Origin: Bacteroidota bacterium
Lineage (GTDB): Bacteria; Bacteroidota; Bacteroidia; Bacteroidales; ML635J-15
Length of the DNA: 64,000 bases
Assembly (NCBI GenBank): GCA_029558535.1
Contig: JAKQEK010000372.1
Location: forward strand, 35,556 to 99,555
Direction: 5' to 3'
Positions 8,902 to 19,630 of the stretch are shown one piece after another. The notes beneath the pieces were generated by a model. The model saw only the letters and a program-made list of their open reading frames with translations, was not told the DNA's origin and searched no databases. The position numbers and the translations under genes were made by a program. Position 1 is the stretch's first letter. Each line of letters starts with the position of its first letter.

Positions 8902-11361
8902 TTATATTCCATCATCTTCACCATAATCTTCTTTCTGCTCCAATCCTTTTTCTTTTCTTGTTTTAAAATCATTTAATTTATATGTCACAGAAAATGATAC
9001 TATTGGCATTTTTGGTTGTCTTATGCTATATAAGTAAAAACTTTCAGTTTCTTGGACACTTTCGTGTTTCATAGTAAAAAACGCATTTCTAACATTAATG
9101 CTTAAAGAAAGTTTTCTGTCTAATAAATCTTGTTTTACTCCTACATTACCCATAAAGAATCCGAAATCCTTTCCTTGGGCGCTTATTTGTGGGCCATTAT
9201 AATTAGCCCCTATTTGAATGCTCGTACCAGATTTTTTAAGTCTAAAAGTATTATTCAGTCTTGCTCTCCACGAAAATGTTGTTCCGGAATTATAATTAGA
9301 AGAGATCAATTCATAATAATAACCTGTTCCACTAATATTTAAATTATACCATTTGGCAAGATTTAGATTTGTCATTAATTCACTACCAATTGAAATATCT
9401 TCGCCTATATTGTCAAATGTCATAATGAAAATGCCAGGATTATCAGGATTAATAACCGTAATTCGAGAAATCTTGCTATTGGTTTGTCTTAGATATGCCT
9501 CAAGGGAAACGAAATTTGGTCCGAATTTTTTTTGCAGACTTAAATCATATGAATTTGTATATTCAGGAGTTAAATTTGGATTTCCCTGTCTGATATTATT
9601 GGGGTCAACGACTTCGACAAATGGATCTAGATACCAATCACGAGGTCTTTCTAACCGGCGACTGTAACTGGCAAGTAATTGCATATCGGCAGGTAACTGA
9701 TATGAAATGTGAACGGACGGGAAAAAGTCGAACTTATTATACTCCCATTTTTGATCACTTATTGTTTGATGAAAAAGTCTGTCGGTATATTCTGTTCTTA
9801 AACCTACTTGATAGCCAAATTTATTCAAGAAATTTGCAAACAATAGATATCCAGATTGTATGTTCATCGAAAACAAATAAGGATTAACACGCGTTGAATC
9901 GTCTGTCCAAATTTCTGATATTAAAGTTTGATATCTGTAATCATTATCATTAAGAGAATATTTAATTTGATATCCGGCCTCAATTTTACCTTTTGTAAAA
10001 ATAGGTAATACATAATCAATTTTTCCAGTAATAGTGTTGCCGGAACCTTTTTCAATAGTCCTGTATTTTGATAAAATATCGCCAACTGAATCTCTCATGT
10101 AATCTGATTCTATTTCGTCGTAAATATTTTCTTCATTGTCGAAGTCTTCAGCAAAGCTTCCATAAACTTGTAATTCGTGACCATCTTTATTGAACTTTTT
10201 CATGTAATTTAAATCGCCTGAAAAATAACCACGATTAGCACTCATATTATTACGAGTCCAATAGTAATAAAAGTCATCATAAATTCCCGAATAATCATAA
10301 TAGCTCCCTGCCCAAGTTTCGGAGCCCATTGCATGTCCTCTTAATCCATATTTACCCGAGAAAGTAATGATTTCTTTATCGTTTATATAATAATCAAGTC
10401 CTAATCGGAAACTACCGGATTTAAAATTTCGATAATTTGACGAATATGTATTTAAAAAATATGTAGAATCATCAGCAAAATAGCTTTCTCTCAAAGACTG
10501 TCCATCGCCTTTAAATTTTCTGTCGGAATAATTTCCTCCTATAAAAAAATTAATCTTTTCAGTTCTTAAATTAAAAAGTGCATCAACGCCAAATGTATTA
10601 AATGTTCCATAATTGGCAGAGATTTGACCATTATATCCTTGTCTTTTATCCTTTTTAAGATTGACATTTATTATCCCACCCACTCCATCTGAATCGTATT
10701 TTGCGGACGGATTTGTGATAATTTCAATAGATTCAATTGTGCTGGCAGGGATTTGCTGCAAAGCTTCGCTTCCTTGAATCGGATATGGGCGACCATCAAC
10801 TAGCACAAGAAAACTTTCTGTACCCCTCAATGATACGTTTCCATCAATATCAGTTGTGATAGAAGGCACATTTTCAAGAGCTTCTACGGCTGTTGCCCCT
10901 GATGACATGATGTCTTGATTTACATTTATTACTTTCCTGTCGAGTTTATACTCAACCTGGTTAACTTCAGCTTCTATACTCACTTCTGAGAGTATTTCAG
11001 CGTTAATGACCATATATATTTTGCCTAGATTTATATTTTTATTATCAGGCTTGATTGATATTTGTGGAATAGTATGTTTCCCATAACCTATAAAAACTAT
11101 TTCAACGAAAAACTTACCATATCTTATTTGATCAATATTAAAATAGCCATTTTTATCAGTTATGCCACCGGTAACAATACTTGAATCTCTCAAGCTGTAT
11201 ATAACAATATTTGCGTATTCAATTGGATGTCCACTTTCTTTTTCATAAACATAACCGCTAATTATACCTTCTGCCGGCATGTCTCCGCCCATGTTGTTGT
11301 GTTGTGCACTTAAACTATTTATCGTGAAAAGTACACAAAAAACCATTAAAAGTAATTTCAT
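8902..11361 (-). CDS. Outer-membrane beta-barrel protein, TonB-receptor-like, with CarboxypepD_reg domain
   Basis: The 819-residue protein has a signal peptide (MKLLLMVFCVLFTINSLSAQ, cut near residue 19). A carboxypeptidase-regulatory-like domain follows (about 33-115, starting GIISGYVYEKESGHPIEYANI), then a plug region (about 130-225, with SLRGTESFLVLVDGRPYP and SIEIITNPSAKYDSDGVGGI). The rest is a long barrel rich in aromatic and alternating residues, the OMP_b-brl_3 type. The end is an acidic tail, KEDYGEDDGI, rather than the usual terminal aromatic residue, so the last barrel strand finishes earlier. No SusD partner is adjacent. The substrate is unknown; such receptors import large ligands or act with anti-sigma systems. 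Confidence 0.88.
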   Translation of the reverse strand: MKLLLMVFCVLFTINSLSAQHNNMGGDMPAEGIISGYVYEKESGHPIEYANIVIYSLRDSSIVTGGITDKNGYFNIDQIRYGKFFVEIVFIGYGKHTIPQISIKPDNKNINLGKIYMVINAEILSEVSIEAEVNQVEYKLDRKVINVNQDIMSSGATAVEALENVPSITTDIDGNVSLRGTESFLVLVDGRPYPIQGSEALQQIPASTIESIEIITNPSAKYDSDGVGGIINVNLKKDKRQGYNGQISANYGTFNTFGVDALFNLRTEKINFFIGGNYSDRKFKGDGQSLRESYFADDSTYFLNTYSSNYRNFKSGSFRLGLDYYINDKEIITFSGKYGLRGHAMGSETWAGSYYDYSGIYDDFYYYWTRNNMSANRGYFSGDLNYMKKFNKDGHELQVYGSFAEDFDNEENIYDEIESDYMRDSVGDILSKYRTIEKGSGNTITGKIDYVLPIFTKGKIEAGYQIKYSLNDNDYRYQTLISEIWTDDSTRVNPYLFSMNIQSGYLLFANFLNKFGYQVGLRTEYTDRLFHQTISDQKWEYNKFDFFPSVHISYQLPADMQLLASYSRRLERPRDWYLDPFVEVVDPNNIRQGNPNLTPEYTNSYDLSLQKKFGPNFVSLEAYLRQTNSKISRITVINPDNPGIFIMTFDNIGEDISIGSELMTNLNLAKWYNLNISGTGYYYELISSNYNSGTTFSWRARLNNTFRLKKSGTSIQIGANYNGPQISAQGKDFGFFMGNVGVKQDLLDRKLSLSINVRNAFFTMKHESVQETESFYLYSIRQPKMPIVSFSVTYKLNDFKTRKEKGLEQKEDYGEDDGI

Positions 11362-11390
11362 ATATAAAATATTTTTCAGATAGGTAAGAC

Positions 11391-11413
11391 AAAAAAATCC
11401 TTAAAAGGTTTAA
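11391..11413 (-). terminator. Probable terminator after atpC
   Basis: On the minus strand AAACCTT-TT-AAGG is followed by A and a run of seven T, 8 bp past the atpC stop. The stem is short, so this is a moderate call. Confidence 0.45.
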
Positions 11414-11420
11414 AAAAAGA

Positions 11421-11657
11421 TTATTCAACTAAAATAACAATCTTATTTTTTTTACATTCAATCAAACCACTAGTGATATCGAATGATAACTCTTCACCTT
11501 CTGGTTTACGAACAGTAATTATACCTTTTTCAAGCGTAGAAACTATAGGTGCGTGATTATTGAGTATTTGGAATGAACCCATTGTTCCGGGAACTCTAAT
11601 CATTGTAGCTTCACCGCCAAACAGTTTTTTCTCGGGTGTAATTATTTCTACTATCAT
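11421..11657 (-). CDS. atpC: F1F0 ATP synthase epsilon subunit (short form)
   Basis: The 78-residue protein has the N-terminal beta-sandwich of epsilon (MIVEIITPEKKLFGGEATMIRVPG, GSFQILNNHAPIVSTLEKG) and stops at VILVE, without the C-terminal helical hairpin found in the roughly 135-residue E. coli form. Short epsilons of this kind are usual in Bacteroidota. Epsilon links gamma to the c-ring in the central stalk; without the helices the classical ATPase-inhibiting arm is absent. It follows atpD by 2 bp, so the pair is one transcript. No other ATP synthase gene is in the window. Confidence 0.93.
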   Translation of the reverse strand: MIVEIITPEKKLFGGEATMIRVPGTMGSFQILNNHAPIVSTLEKGIITVRKPEGEELSFDITSGLIECKKNKIVILVE

Positions 11658-11659
11658 AA

Positions 11660-13171
<1,512 letters not shown>

Positions 13172-13194
13172 TTAATGATATTTTATTTTGCTAA

Positions 13195-13202
13195 CAAAAT
13201 TA
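13195..13202 (-). promoter_or_regulatory. Predicted atpDC promoter -7 box
   Basis: Minus-strand TAATTTTG fits TAnnTTTG and ends 26 bp before the atpD ATG. A clear TTTG is not present at the expected -33 position; the region there is TTTTATTTTCC. Confidence 0.45.
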
Positions 13203-13259
13203 TAAATTTAATTGGAAAATAAAAATAACATTGAGCTATTTCGTTATTTTTTTTTAAAA

Positions 13260-14228
13260 TTAAAATACTCTGTATCTCAACGACTTATAAAAATTTTCTA
13301 AAACATTTTTTCGATCAGCAAGAACATTGATTGAATCCAAAGCTCTTTCTGCCTTTAAGAAATAGTTTTTGATTAGATTTTTAGAGATTTCGGCAATTGC
13401 TAGGTTATCATAAATATTTCGAATTGCTGAAATTTTTTCCTCCTTATTGAATTTTTTAAGTTCTAACCAAAAATCAATTGAGTTAACCATTTCATCATTT
13501 GCCAATTCCAAAGCTTTAATTAACAAGAATGTTTTTTTGTTTGCCACAATATCTCCACCTATAGGTTTGCCAAATTTTTCTATATCTCCATAGGTATCAA
13601 GGTAGTCATCCTGTAATTGAAAAGCCATACCAAGATTTATTCCGAATTCATAAATGTTATTTTGATCTTCTTTTGAGGCATTTGCAGTTATTGCTCCGAT
13701 AACAAGACTTGCGGCAATAAGGACTGCAGTTTTGAGTTCAATCATTTTTAAATATTGTTCTACGGAAACATTATCTGTTTTTTCGAAATCCATGTCGTAC
13801 TGTTGGCCTTCACAAATTTTTAATGCAGTGTCTGAAAACACATTCAGGATTCCTTTCAAATTTTTTGATTCGGCAATATATTTATAAGCAATTACAGACA
13901 TTGCGTCTCCTGATAATAGGGCAATATTTTCGTTCCACTGACAATGAACAGAAGGTTTTCCTCTTCTCATATCAGCTTTGTCCATTATATCGTCGTGCAG
14001 AAGAGTGAAGTTATGAAAGATTTCAATTCCTATTGCTGCATTGAGTGCTTCCTGATAATTCGCTTCAAATAGCTCTGTTGCCATCAAACACAGTATAGGT
14101 CTTATTCTTTTCCCACCAATCTCTATTGTATATTTTATTGGAGCATACAGATTATCTGGTTGGTTATCAAGGGATAATTTTTCAAGAGCTTGGTTTATTA
14201 TTATTTGAAATTCTTTATCGTTGTGCAT
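13260..14228 (-). CDS. Polyprenyl (trans-isoprenyl) diphosphate synthase
   Basis: The 322-residue protein has both Asp-rich motifs of trans-prenyltransferases: LLHDDIMDKADMRRG, first motif DDxxD, and QLQDDYLD, second motif. It also has the GGKRIRPILC substrate-binding block and a KTA(V/L) segment (ELKTAVLIAAS). It condenses isopentenyl diphosphate onto an allylic diphosphate; the product chain length cannot be read reliably, and geranylgeranyl, octaprenyl or shorter are possible. I start it at the ATG giving MHNDKEF, one base after the upstream stop. The longer frame would overlap the epimerase gene by 44 bp. It is likely cotranscribed with the epimerase and the MMPL exporter. Confidence 0.88.
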   Translation of the reverse strand: MHNDKEFQIIINQALEKLSLDNQPDNLYAPIKYTIEIGGKRIRPILCLMATELFEANYQEALNAAIGIEIFHNFTLLHDDIMDKADMRRGKPSVHCQWNENIALLSGDAMSVIAYKYIAESKNLKGILNVFSDTALKICEGQQYDMDFEKTDNVSVEQYLKMIELKTAVLIAASLVIGAITANASKEDQNNIYEFGINLGMAFQLQDDYLDTYGDIEKFGKPIGGDIVANKKTFLLIKALELANDEMVNSIDFWLELKKFNKEEKISAIRNIYDNLAIAEISKNLIKNYFLKAERALDSINVLADRKNVLENFYKSLRYRVF

Positions 14229-14229
14229 A

Positions 14230-15210
14230 TTAGACCGATGTTTGATTGATGTAATCAAAAAATCCGTTTTCAATTATTCTTTTAATTCCGTCTTCGAGTT
14301 TAATAAGAGGACGATTAAGAACTTTAAGCATTAGAGAATTATCAGGGCATCTACGCATCATATCACCTTCCGGAAGCGGGGCAACAAAATTGATTTTTGA
14401 CTTTGATCCGGTAATATCAATAATCATTTTTGCCAAATCAATAATTGGAGTTTCGACAGAATTGCCAATGTTAATGACATCATTTATAAAAAGGTCTTTA
14501 TAAGCAATTTCTATTGTAGCATCAATGTTATCATCAATATAACAAAATGTTCTCGTTTGAGATCCATCTCCATAAATTGTTATGTCTTCATTTTTAAGTG
14601 CTGCCAATAAGAATTTGCTAATTACAAAATCTTTGCTTTGTTTTGGCCCGTATGTGTTGAAAAATCTAAAAATCGTGAAATTTAAATTAAACTCTTTATT
14701 GTACGAGCGGAGGTAAGCTTCTCCAAGATTTTTAACAATTGCATAAGGCAACCTCGAATTCAAAGGTGTTGTGTGAGCATTTTGCGGAAATTCAACAGGC
14801 TCTCCGTAAACTTCAGAAGAAGAAGAATAAAATACGCGTCTAACATCTGTTGTTTTACTAATTCGACAAATGTGTTCCAGCCCCCTTATGTCTTTTAATA
14901 CAGCAACAGGATGGTCTTGAGTTCTCTTAACCCCCACCATTGCGGCATAATGAAAAACATAATGGAATTGGAAAGAGAGCATAACTTCGACAATTTCTTT
15001 GTAATCATTAACATCGCCTTTGACAAATCTTAAATTATCAGAGAGAGGAGGCAGTTTGCCAATGTCCCCTGTAGATAAATTGTCCATTAAAATAACAAGA
15101 TTATCGGGATCTTGAGCTAGTCTTTCTGCGAGTGCACTTGCAATAAAACCTGCTCCTCCGGTAACCAAAATTTTTCTTTTATATGAATGCCTTGAGGTTA
15201 GTGTTTTCAT
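14230..15210 (-). CDS. NAD-dependent sugar epimerase/dehydratase (extended SDR)
   Basis: The 326-residue protein has the Rossmann motif [16 protein letters not shown] near residue 17, an SSSSEVYGEP segment supplying the catalytic Ser, and the YxxxK pair in LPYAIVKNLGE near residue 155. The C-terminal part (NTYGPKQSKDFVISKF, YGDGSQTRTFCYIDD) is that of UDP-glucuronate decarboxylase/GDP- or dTDP-sugar dehydratases. It acts on a nucleotide sugar in the cytoplasm, but the exact sugar cannot be assigned. It abuts the polyprenyl synthase downstream (1 bp) and the MMPL exporter upstream (1 bp), which indicates an operon and perhaps a role in a glycolipid. Confidence 0.85.
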   Translation of the reverse strand: MKTLTSRHSYKRKILVTGGAGFIASALAERLAQDPDNLVILMDNLSTGDIGKLPPLSDNLRFVKGDVNDYKEIVEVMLSFQFHYVFHYAAMVGVKRTQDHPVAVLKDIRGLEHICRISKTTDVRRVFYSSSSEVYGEPVEFPQNAHTTPLNSRLPYAIVKNLGEAYLRSYNKEFNLNFTIFRFFNTYGPKQSKDFVISKFLLAALKNEDITIYGDGSQTRTFCYIDDNIDATIEIAYKDLFINDVINIGNSVETPIIDLAKMIIDITGSKSKINFVAPLPEGDMMRRCPDNSLMLKVLNRPLIKLEDGIKRIIENGFFDYINQTSV

Positions 15211-15211
15211 A

Positions 15212-17617
15212 TTATTTTTCTATATTATTTTTTTCAAGCGTTACCTCATCTTCTTCGTAATCAGAGATTTCTATTGCAGGCTCGGGAAACTCTTTTTTAT
15301 TTAGGTGTTTCTCCATAGCTAATAGCAAGGAAGGTAAAAATATCAGATTACATAACATCGCCACCAAAAGGGTTGTGGAGATAAGCGTTCCTAATGCAGC
15401 GGTACCTCCGAAAGCAGATAGTGTAAAAATCAAAAATCCGAAAAATAGAATAAATGATGTATACATCATGCTAGTCCCTGTTTCCTTAAGGGCTTTGCCT
15501 ACCGCCAAACTCATATTCCAACCATTTAGGGATAACTCTTGTCTGTATTTGGTCAAATAATGAATTGCCCCGTCAACTGAAATTCCCAACGCGATGTTAA
15601 ATACAAGAATTGTTGATGGTTTAATAGGGATTCCGAAGTATCCCATAAGCGCAGCAGTTACAAGCATTGGAATTAGATTTGGGATAAAAGCAATTAATAC
15701 CATTTTGGGCGAACGTTGTAAGCCTAACATTAACAATCCAATTACTAAAATTGCTAATGATAGACTTATAAATAAATTATTGATTAGATAAGTGGTCCCG
15801 GTAAAATACATAACAGTAGAACCAGTAACCAAAGTATTATAGTCTTTCTCCGGAAAGATATCATCAATGTCTTTATTTATTTTTGATAATAAATCTGCCA
15901 TTTGATTTGTCCCGATATCTGCAATATTTAAACTTATTCGTGTAATAGTTTTTGTACTGTCAATAAATGCCTTAGCAAGTTTTTGATCTAAACCGTTCGG
16001 CAATCTGTTAAAAATAATTTCGTATGTTTTAGGGTCGGGAGGTAATTTGTAATTTTCAATTTTTCCTTTACTATATGATTGATATAGGAATTTAATGGCA
16101 TCAGCAACAGACATAGATCTTGATAATTCAGGATATGCTTTTAATTTTTCTTGTAAAGAATCGATTTTCTGAATCTGACATATCATATCAAGTCCTTTTA
16201 TTGAGTCTTTAGCTTCAATAGCTATTTCTATTGGACTAACACCATTAAATTTCTTTTCAAGAAATTTTAAATCCACAGAAACAGGATCGTCTTCGGGTAC
16301 ATCATCAAGTAAATATCCTGATTTTTTGATTAAAGTTACTCCAAAAGCAGAAACAACAACAATAACTGTAATTGTTATAAAAACTTTAGGACGATGATTT
16401 ATTACAATATTGCTAATAAAATCAACAAGTTTAATCATCAATTTACTTTGAAGATGCTTAGTATATTTATTTGAGGGGGGTTGCAAAAAGCTGAAAATAG
16501 ATGGAATAATTATCATTGCAGTGATAAAAGTAAACATTATACCACAGGATGCAATAATTCCAAATTGAGTTAGAATAGAAGAACTGGTTATCATAAATGT
16601 AGCAAAGCCAACAGCAGTCGTTAAGTTACTAAGAAAAACTGCATTTCCCACTTTTGAGATGACTCTTTGTAATGCTAGAATTTTATTACCGTGAGAGACT
16701 GTTTCATAATGATATTTATTCAATAAAAATATAGTATTCGGGATACCTATTACTATTAATAAAGGGGGTATCATACTTGATAATACAGTTATTTTAAAGC
16801 CACACAACCCCATTAGCCCAACAGCCCAAAGAACGCTCACACCCACAACAACCATCGCTACGCCAATAACTTTAAAAGATCTGAAAAATATGTACAAAAA
16901 TATAATACAAATAATTATCGCTAGAAGTACAAAAATTTTCACTTCTTCTCTAACCAAGAACATCATTTTTGTTCTGATAAAAGGTAATCCGGAGATGTAT
17001 ACTTCAACATTTTGATTTTCAGAATATTCACGAACGACTCGTTCTATTTCATCAACTACTGGAATACGTTCTTTGCTATCTAAAATTTCTTTGTTAATAT
17101 TAACACTCATCAGGAACACTTCTGCATTTTTACTATAAAGAAGGTTTTCATAGAAAGGTAAAGAGAAAAAAACTGATTTTAAGCTATCGAGTTGTTGTTG
17201 AGAGTTAACTTTTTCGGGGAAGATACTGTAGGTTTCAAATTGTCTTTTTTTTACGCCAAATTCATCTTCTACCGTAACTTGTTTTATGTTTACAGCTTGT
17301 GATACAGTTAAAACTCCAGAAACATTTTTTATTTTCTTTAAATCGGAGCAAAGCTTTTGTAATGCGTTAAAATTATCAACAGTAAATAAATCGTTATCAA
17401 CAATACCTATTACAATGCCATTTGCTTCTTCACCAAATGTTTTTTTAAATTTTAAATTATCTTTATAGACAGAATTGTTTTTTGATAATAAATTAGCAAA
17501 ATGATAATCCATTTCGATGAAAGTGGCTTGATAACCCATAAATACTGTAATAACTCCTAAGATAATTAAGAGAGTTATTCTGTTTCTTAATATTGTGCCT
17601 GCAATTTTATGCCACAT
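15212..17617 (-). CDS. MMPL-type RND transporter
   Basis: The 801-residue inner-membrane protein has the duplicated RND layout. There is one N-terminal helix (about 10-30), a periplasmic loop of about 190 residues, five more helices (about 225-375, with a sterol-sensing-like PPLLIVIGIPNTIFLL block), then a second repeat with helix near 405, a loop, and helices at about 620-770. The GISVDGAIHYLTKYR segment carries the Asp typical of the proton relay in MMPL/HpnN-like exporters. No adaptor or outer-membrane partner is adjacent. With a polyprenyl synthase and a sugar epimerase downstream, lipid or glycolipid export is a reasonable guess. It starts an operon of three genes reading leftward. Confidence 0.88.
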   Translation of the reverse strand: MWHKIAGTILRNRITLLIILGVITVFMGYQATFIEMDYHFANLLSKNNSVYKDNLKFKKTFGEEANGIVIGIVDNDLFTVDNFNALQKLCSDLKKIKNVSGVLTVSQAVNIKQVTVEDEFGVKKRQFETYSIFPEKVNSQQQLDSLKSVFFSLPFYENLLYSKNAEVFLMSVNINKEILDSKERIPVVDEIERVVREYSENQNVEVYISGLPFIRTKMMFLVREEVKIFVLLAIIICIIFLYIFFRSFKVIGVAMVVVGVSVLWAVGLMGLCGFKITVLSSMIPPLLIVIGIPNTIFLLNKYHYETVSHGNKILALQRVISKVGNAVFLSNLTTAVGFATFMITSSSILTQFGIIASCGIMFTFITAMIIIPSIFSFLQPPSNKYTKHLQSKLMIKLVDFISNIVINHRPKVFITITVIVVVSAFGVTLIKKSGYLLDDVPEDDPVSVDLKFLEKKFNGVSPIEIAIEAKDSIKGLDMICQIQKIDSLQEKLKAYPELSRSMSVADAIKFLYQSYSKGKIENYKLPPDPKTYEIIFNRLPNGLDQKLAKAFIDSTKTITRISLNIADIGTNQMADLLSKINKDIDDIFPEKDYNTLVTGSTVMYFTGTTYLINNLFISLSLAILVIGLLMLGLQRSPKMVLIAFIPNLIPMLVTAALMGYFGIPIKPSTILVFNIALGISVDGAIHYLTKYRQELSLNGWNMSLAVGKALKETGTSMMYTSFILFFGFLIFTLSAFGGTAALGTLISTTLLVAMLCNLIFLPSLLLAMEKHLNKKEFPEPAIEISDYEEDEVTLEKNNIEK

Positions 17618-17637
17618 TCTGATGAAATTTCAGACTA

Positions 17638-17667
17638 CAAAAATATATTAATGGAACAAGAATACAA
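17638..17667 (-). promoter_or_regulatory. Predicted promoter for the MMPL transporter operon
   Basis: Minus-strand TATTTTTG (17645-17638) matches TAnnTTTG, 20 bp before the ATG. TTG (17667-17665) lies 19 bp upstream of it, a partial -33 box. Confidence 0.45.
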
Positions 17668-17884
17668 TTTTTATTGTATAAATTATAGTTAATAAATTGA
17701 ATATTATAATTACGCAATAAACTTTATTAGAAAATCGAATTGTATTGAAGTTGCTTTATATAAATAGATTTTGTAAAAGTTAATGAAAAATTAAATTACT
17801 AGATAAACTTTACAATTTCTTAACACTCAAAATTTACTCATTACATCTTAAAGTTATAAAATTGCAAAATAATAATTATAGTAT

Positions 17885-19615
17885 ATGGAATACGGATTAA
17901 TGGATATTTTGACACTGATAGGTTCTTTAGTATTGTTCCTATATGGGATGAAATTAATGAGCGAAGCTTTACAGAAAGTAGCCGGAAGTAATTTGAGAAA
18001 AATACTTTCTGCAATGACCTCAAACAGATTTTTAGGAGTACTGACTGGAGTTTTAATTACCGCTGTAATTCAGTCATCTTCGGCGACTACTGTTATGGTA
18101 GTTAGCTTTGTAAATGCAGGGCTACTTTCATTAACAGAATCAATAGGTGTTATAATGGGGGCCAATATAGGGACAACAGTTACGGCCTGGTTGATATCAC
18201 TAATTGGATTTAAAGTCAAAATAAGTGCTTTAGCATTACCTTTAATTGGTATTGGGTTTCCATTAATATTTTCGAGTAAAAGCATTCGTAAATCGTGGGG
18301 TGAAGTTTTAATGGGGTTTGCTCTTTTATTTATGGGGTTGGATTTATTAAAAAACTCAGTTCCTGATATTAACAGTAATCCTGAGATACTAATATTTCTT
18401 CAATCCTATACGGACTTTGGATTTTGGAGCATATTAATATTTCTTGGTATCGGAACACTGCTAACTGTTGTAATACAATCTTCAAGTGCAACAATGGCAT
18501 TAACACTTGTTATGTGTTATAATGGTTGGATAAGCTTTGAAATGGCTGTAGCCATGGTATTAGGTGAAAATATAGGGACTACAATTACTGCAAATATTGC
18601 CGCAATTATTGCAAATACTACTGCTAAAAGAGCAGCCCTAGCTCATACTGTTTTTAATGTAATTGGGGTAACATGGGTATTGATACTATACAGACCAATT
18701 GTGAAGATTATTGCAGGTGTTGCAGAAGGAATGGAAGGTATTTCTCCACTAACAGATCCGGTTGCTATTCCTATAGCATTATCTTTATTCCATACAGGAT
18801 TTAATATCTCGAATGTATTATTGCAGGTTTGGTTTGTTAAATATATCGAAAAGGCAGTAACTTTTGTTATTCGTAAAAAGAAAGAAGAAGAAGAAGAATT
18901 CGGGTTAAAGTTTATTCACACAGGTATGCTTTCCACATCTGAGTTGTCAATACTTCAAGCTAGAAAAGAAATAACAGAATATACGAAGAAAGCTTGTAAG
19001 ATGTTTAGTCAGGTGAAAAAGTTATTTGCCGAAACTGATGATAAAAAGTGTAAAAAAATTGCTGAAAAGATTGCTAAAAATGAAATTGCAATGGATCAAT
19101 TTGAAGCAGATATTGCCAATTATTTAACCAAGATCTCGGAGGGTGAATTAAGTATTATGGGTGCCAGAAGGGTTAGGACGTTGTTAAAGATTAGTGATAA
19201 TATTGAGAGTTTGGCAGATGGTAGTTATAATATTTCTGTGTCATTATCAAGAAAGGCAAAAAAGAAAATCTGGTTTACTCCGGATCAAAGAAATAATATT
19301 AACGAAATGTTTATGTTAGTTGATAAAAGCTTTGCAATTACTATTTCTAATCTTGAGGATTTTGATAAATCAAAACCGGATCTGACTGTAATTCGCGAAA
19401 ATGAAAAAAGAATAAATGAATTGCGAAATGAACTTAAAAAGCAAAATGCTTCTGACATCGAAAATAATAAATATACATATAAGTCAGGTGTTATATATAT
19501 TGATATTATTACTATTTGTGAAGACATTGGGGATCATTTGATAAATATTAACGAAGCTTTAAGTTTTCAGAAACAAGAACTATTAAGCGGTCATGGACAT
19601 CAGGATAGAGACTAA
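17885..19615 (+). CDS. Na/phosphate cotransporter with PhoU-like domain
   Basis: The 576-residue protein carries the two inverted PNaS repeats, each with the signature QSSSAT: VIQSSSATTVMVVSF near residue 61 and VIQSSSATMALTLVM near residue 199, each followed by GANIGTT or GENIGTT. About ten hydrophobic segments fill residues 5-330. The C-terminal 230 residues are helical, charged and PhoU-like, and probably regulatory. It imports phosphate with sodium across the inner membrane. Its stop is 15 bp from the stop of a convergent Ppx/GppA phosphatase, so two phosphate-related genes face each other. The 267-bp gap upstream is AT-rich and holds the divergent promoters. Confidence 0.92.
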   Translation: MEYGLMDILTLIGSLVLFLYGMKLMSEALQKVAGSNLRKILSAMTSNRFLGVLTGVLITAVIQSSSATTVMVVSFVNAGLLSLTESIGVIMGANIGTTVTAWLISLIGFKVKISALALPLIGIGFPLIFSSKSIRKSWGEVLMGFALLFMGLDLLKNSVPDINSNPEILIFLQSYTDFGFWSILIFLGIGTLLTVVIQSSSATMALTLVMCYNGWISFEMAVAMVLGENIGTTITANIAAIIANTTAKRAALAHTVFNVIGVTWVLILYRPIVKIIAGVAEGMEGISPLTDPVAIPIALSLFHTGFNISNVLLQVWFVKYIEKAVTFVIRKKKEEEEEFGLKFIHTGMLSTSELSILQARKEITEYTKKACKMFSQVKKLFAETDDKKCKKIAEKIAKNEIAMDQFEADIANYLTKISEGELSIMGARRVRTLLKISDNIESLADGSYNISVSLSRKAKKKIWFTPDQRNNINEMFMLVDKSFAITISNLEDFDKSKPDLTVIRENEKRINELRNELKKQNASDIENNKYTYKSGVIYIDIITICEDIGDHLININEALSFQKQELLSGHGHQDRD

Positions 19616-19630
19616 TTTCAAATGTTGAAA

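Noticed and set aside
14228..14273. Longer start of the polyprenyl synthase (15 extra codons)
   Set aside because: Would overlap the upstream epimerase gene by 44 bp. The ATG at 14228 directly follows that stop and aligns with the usual N terminus.
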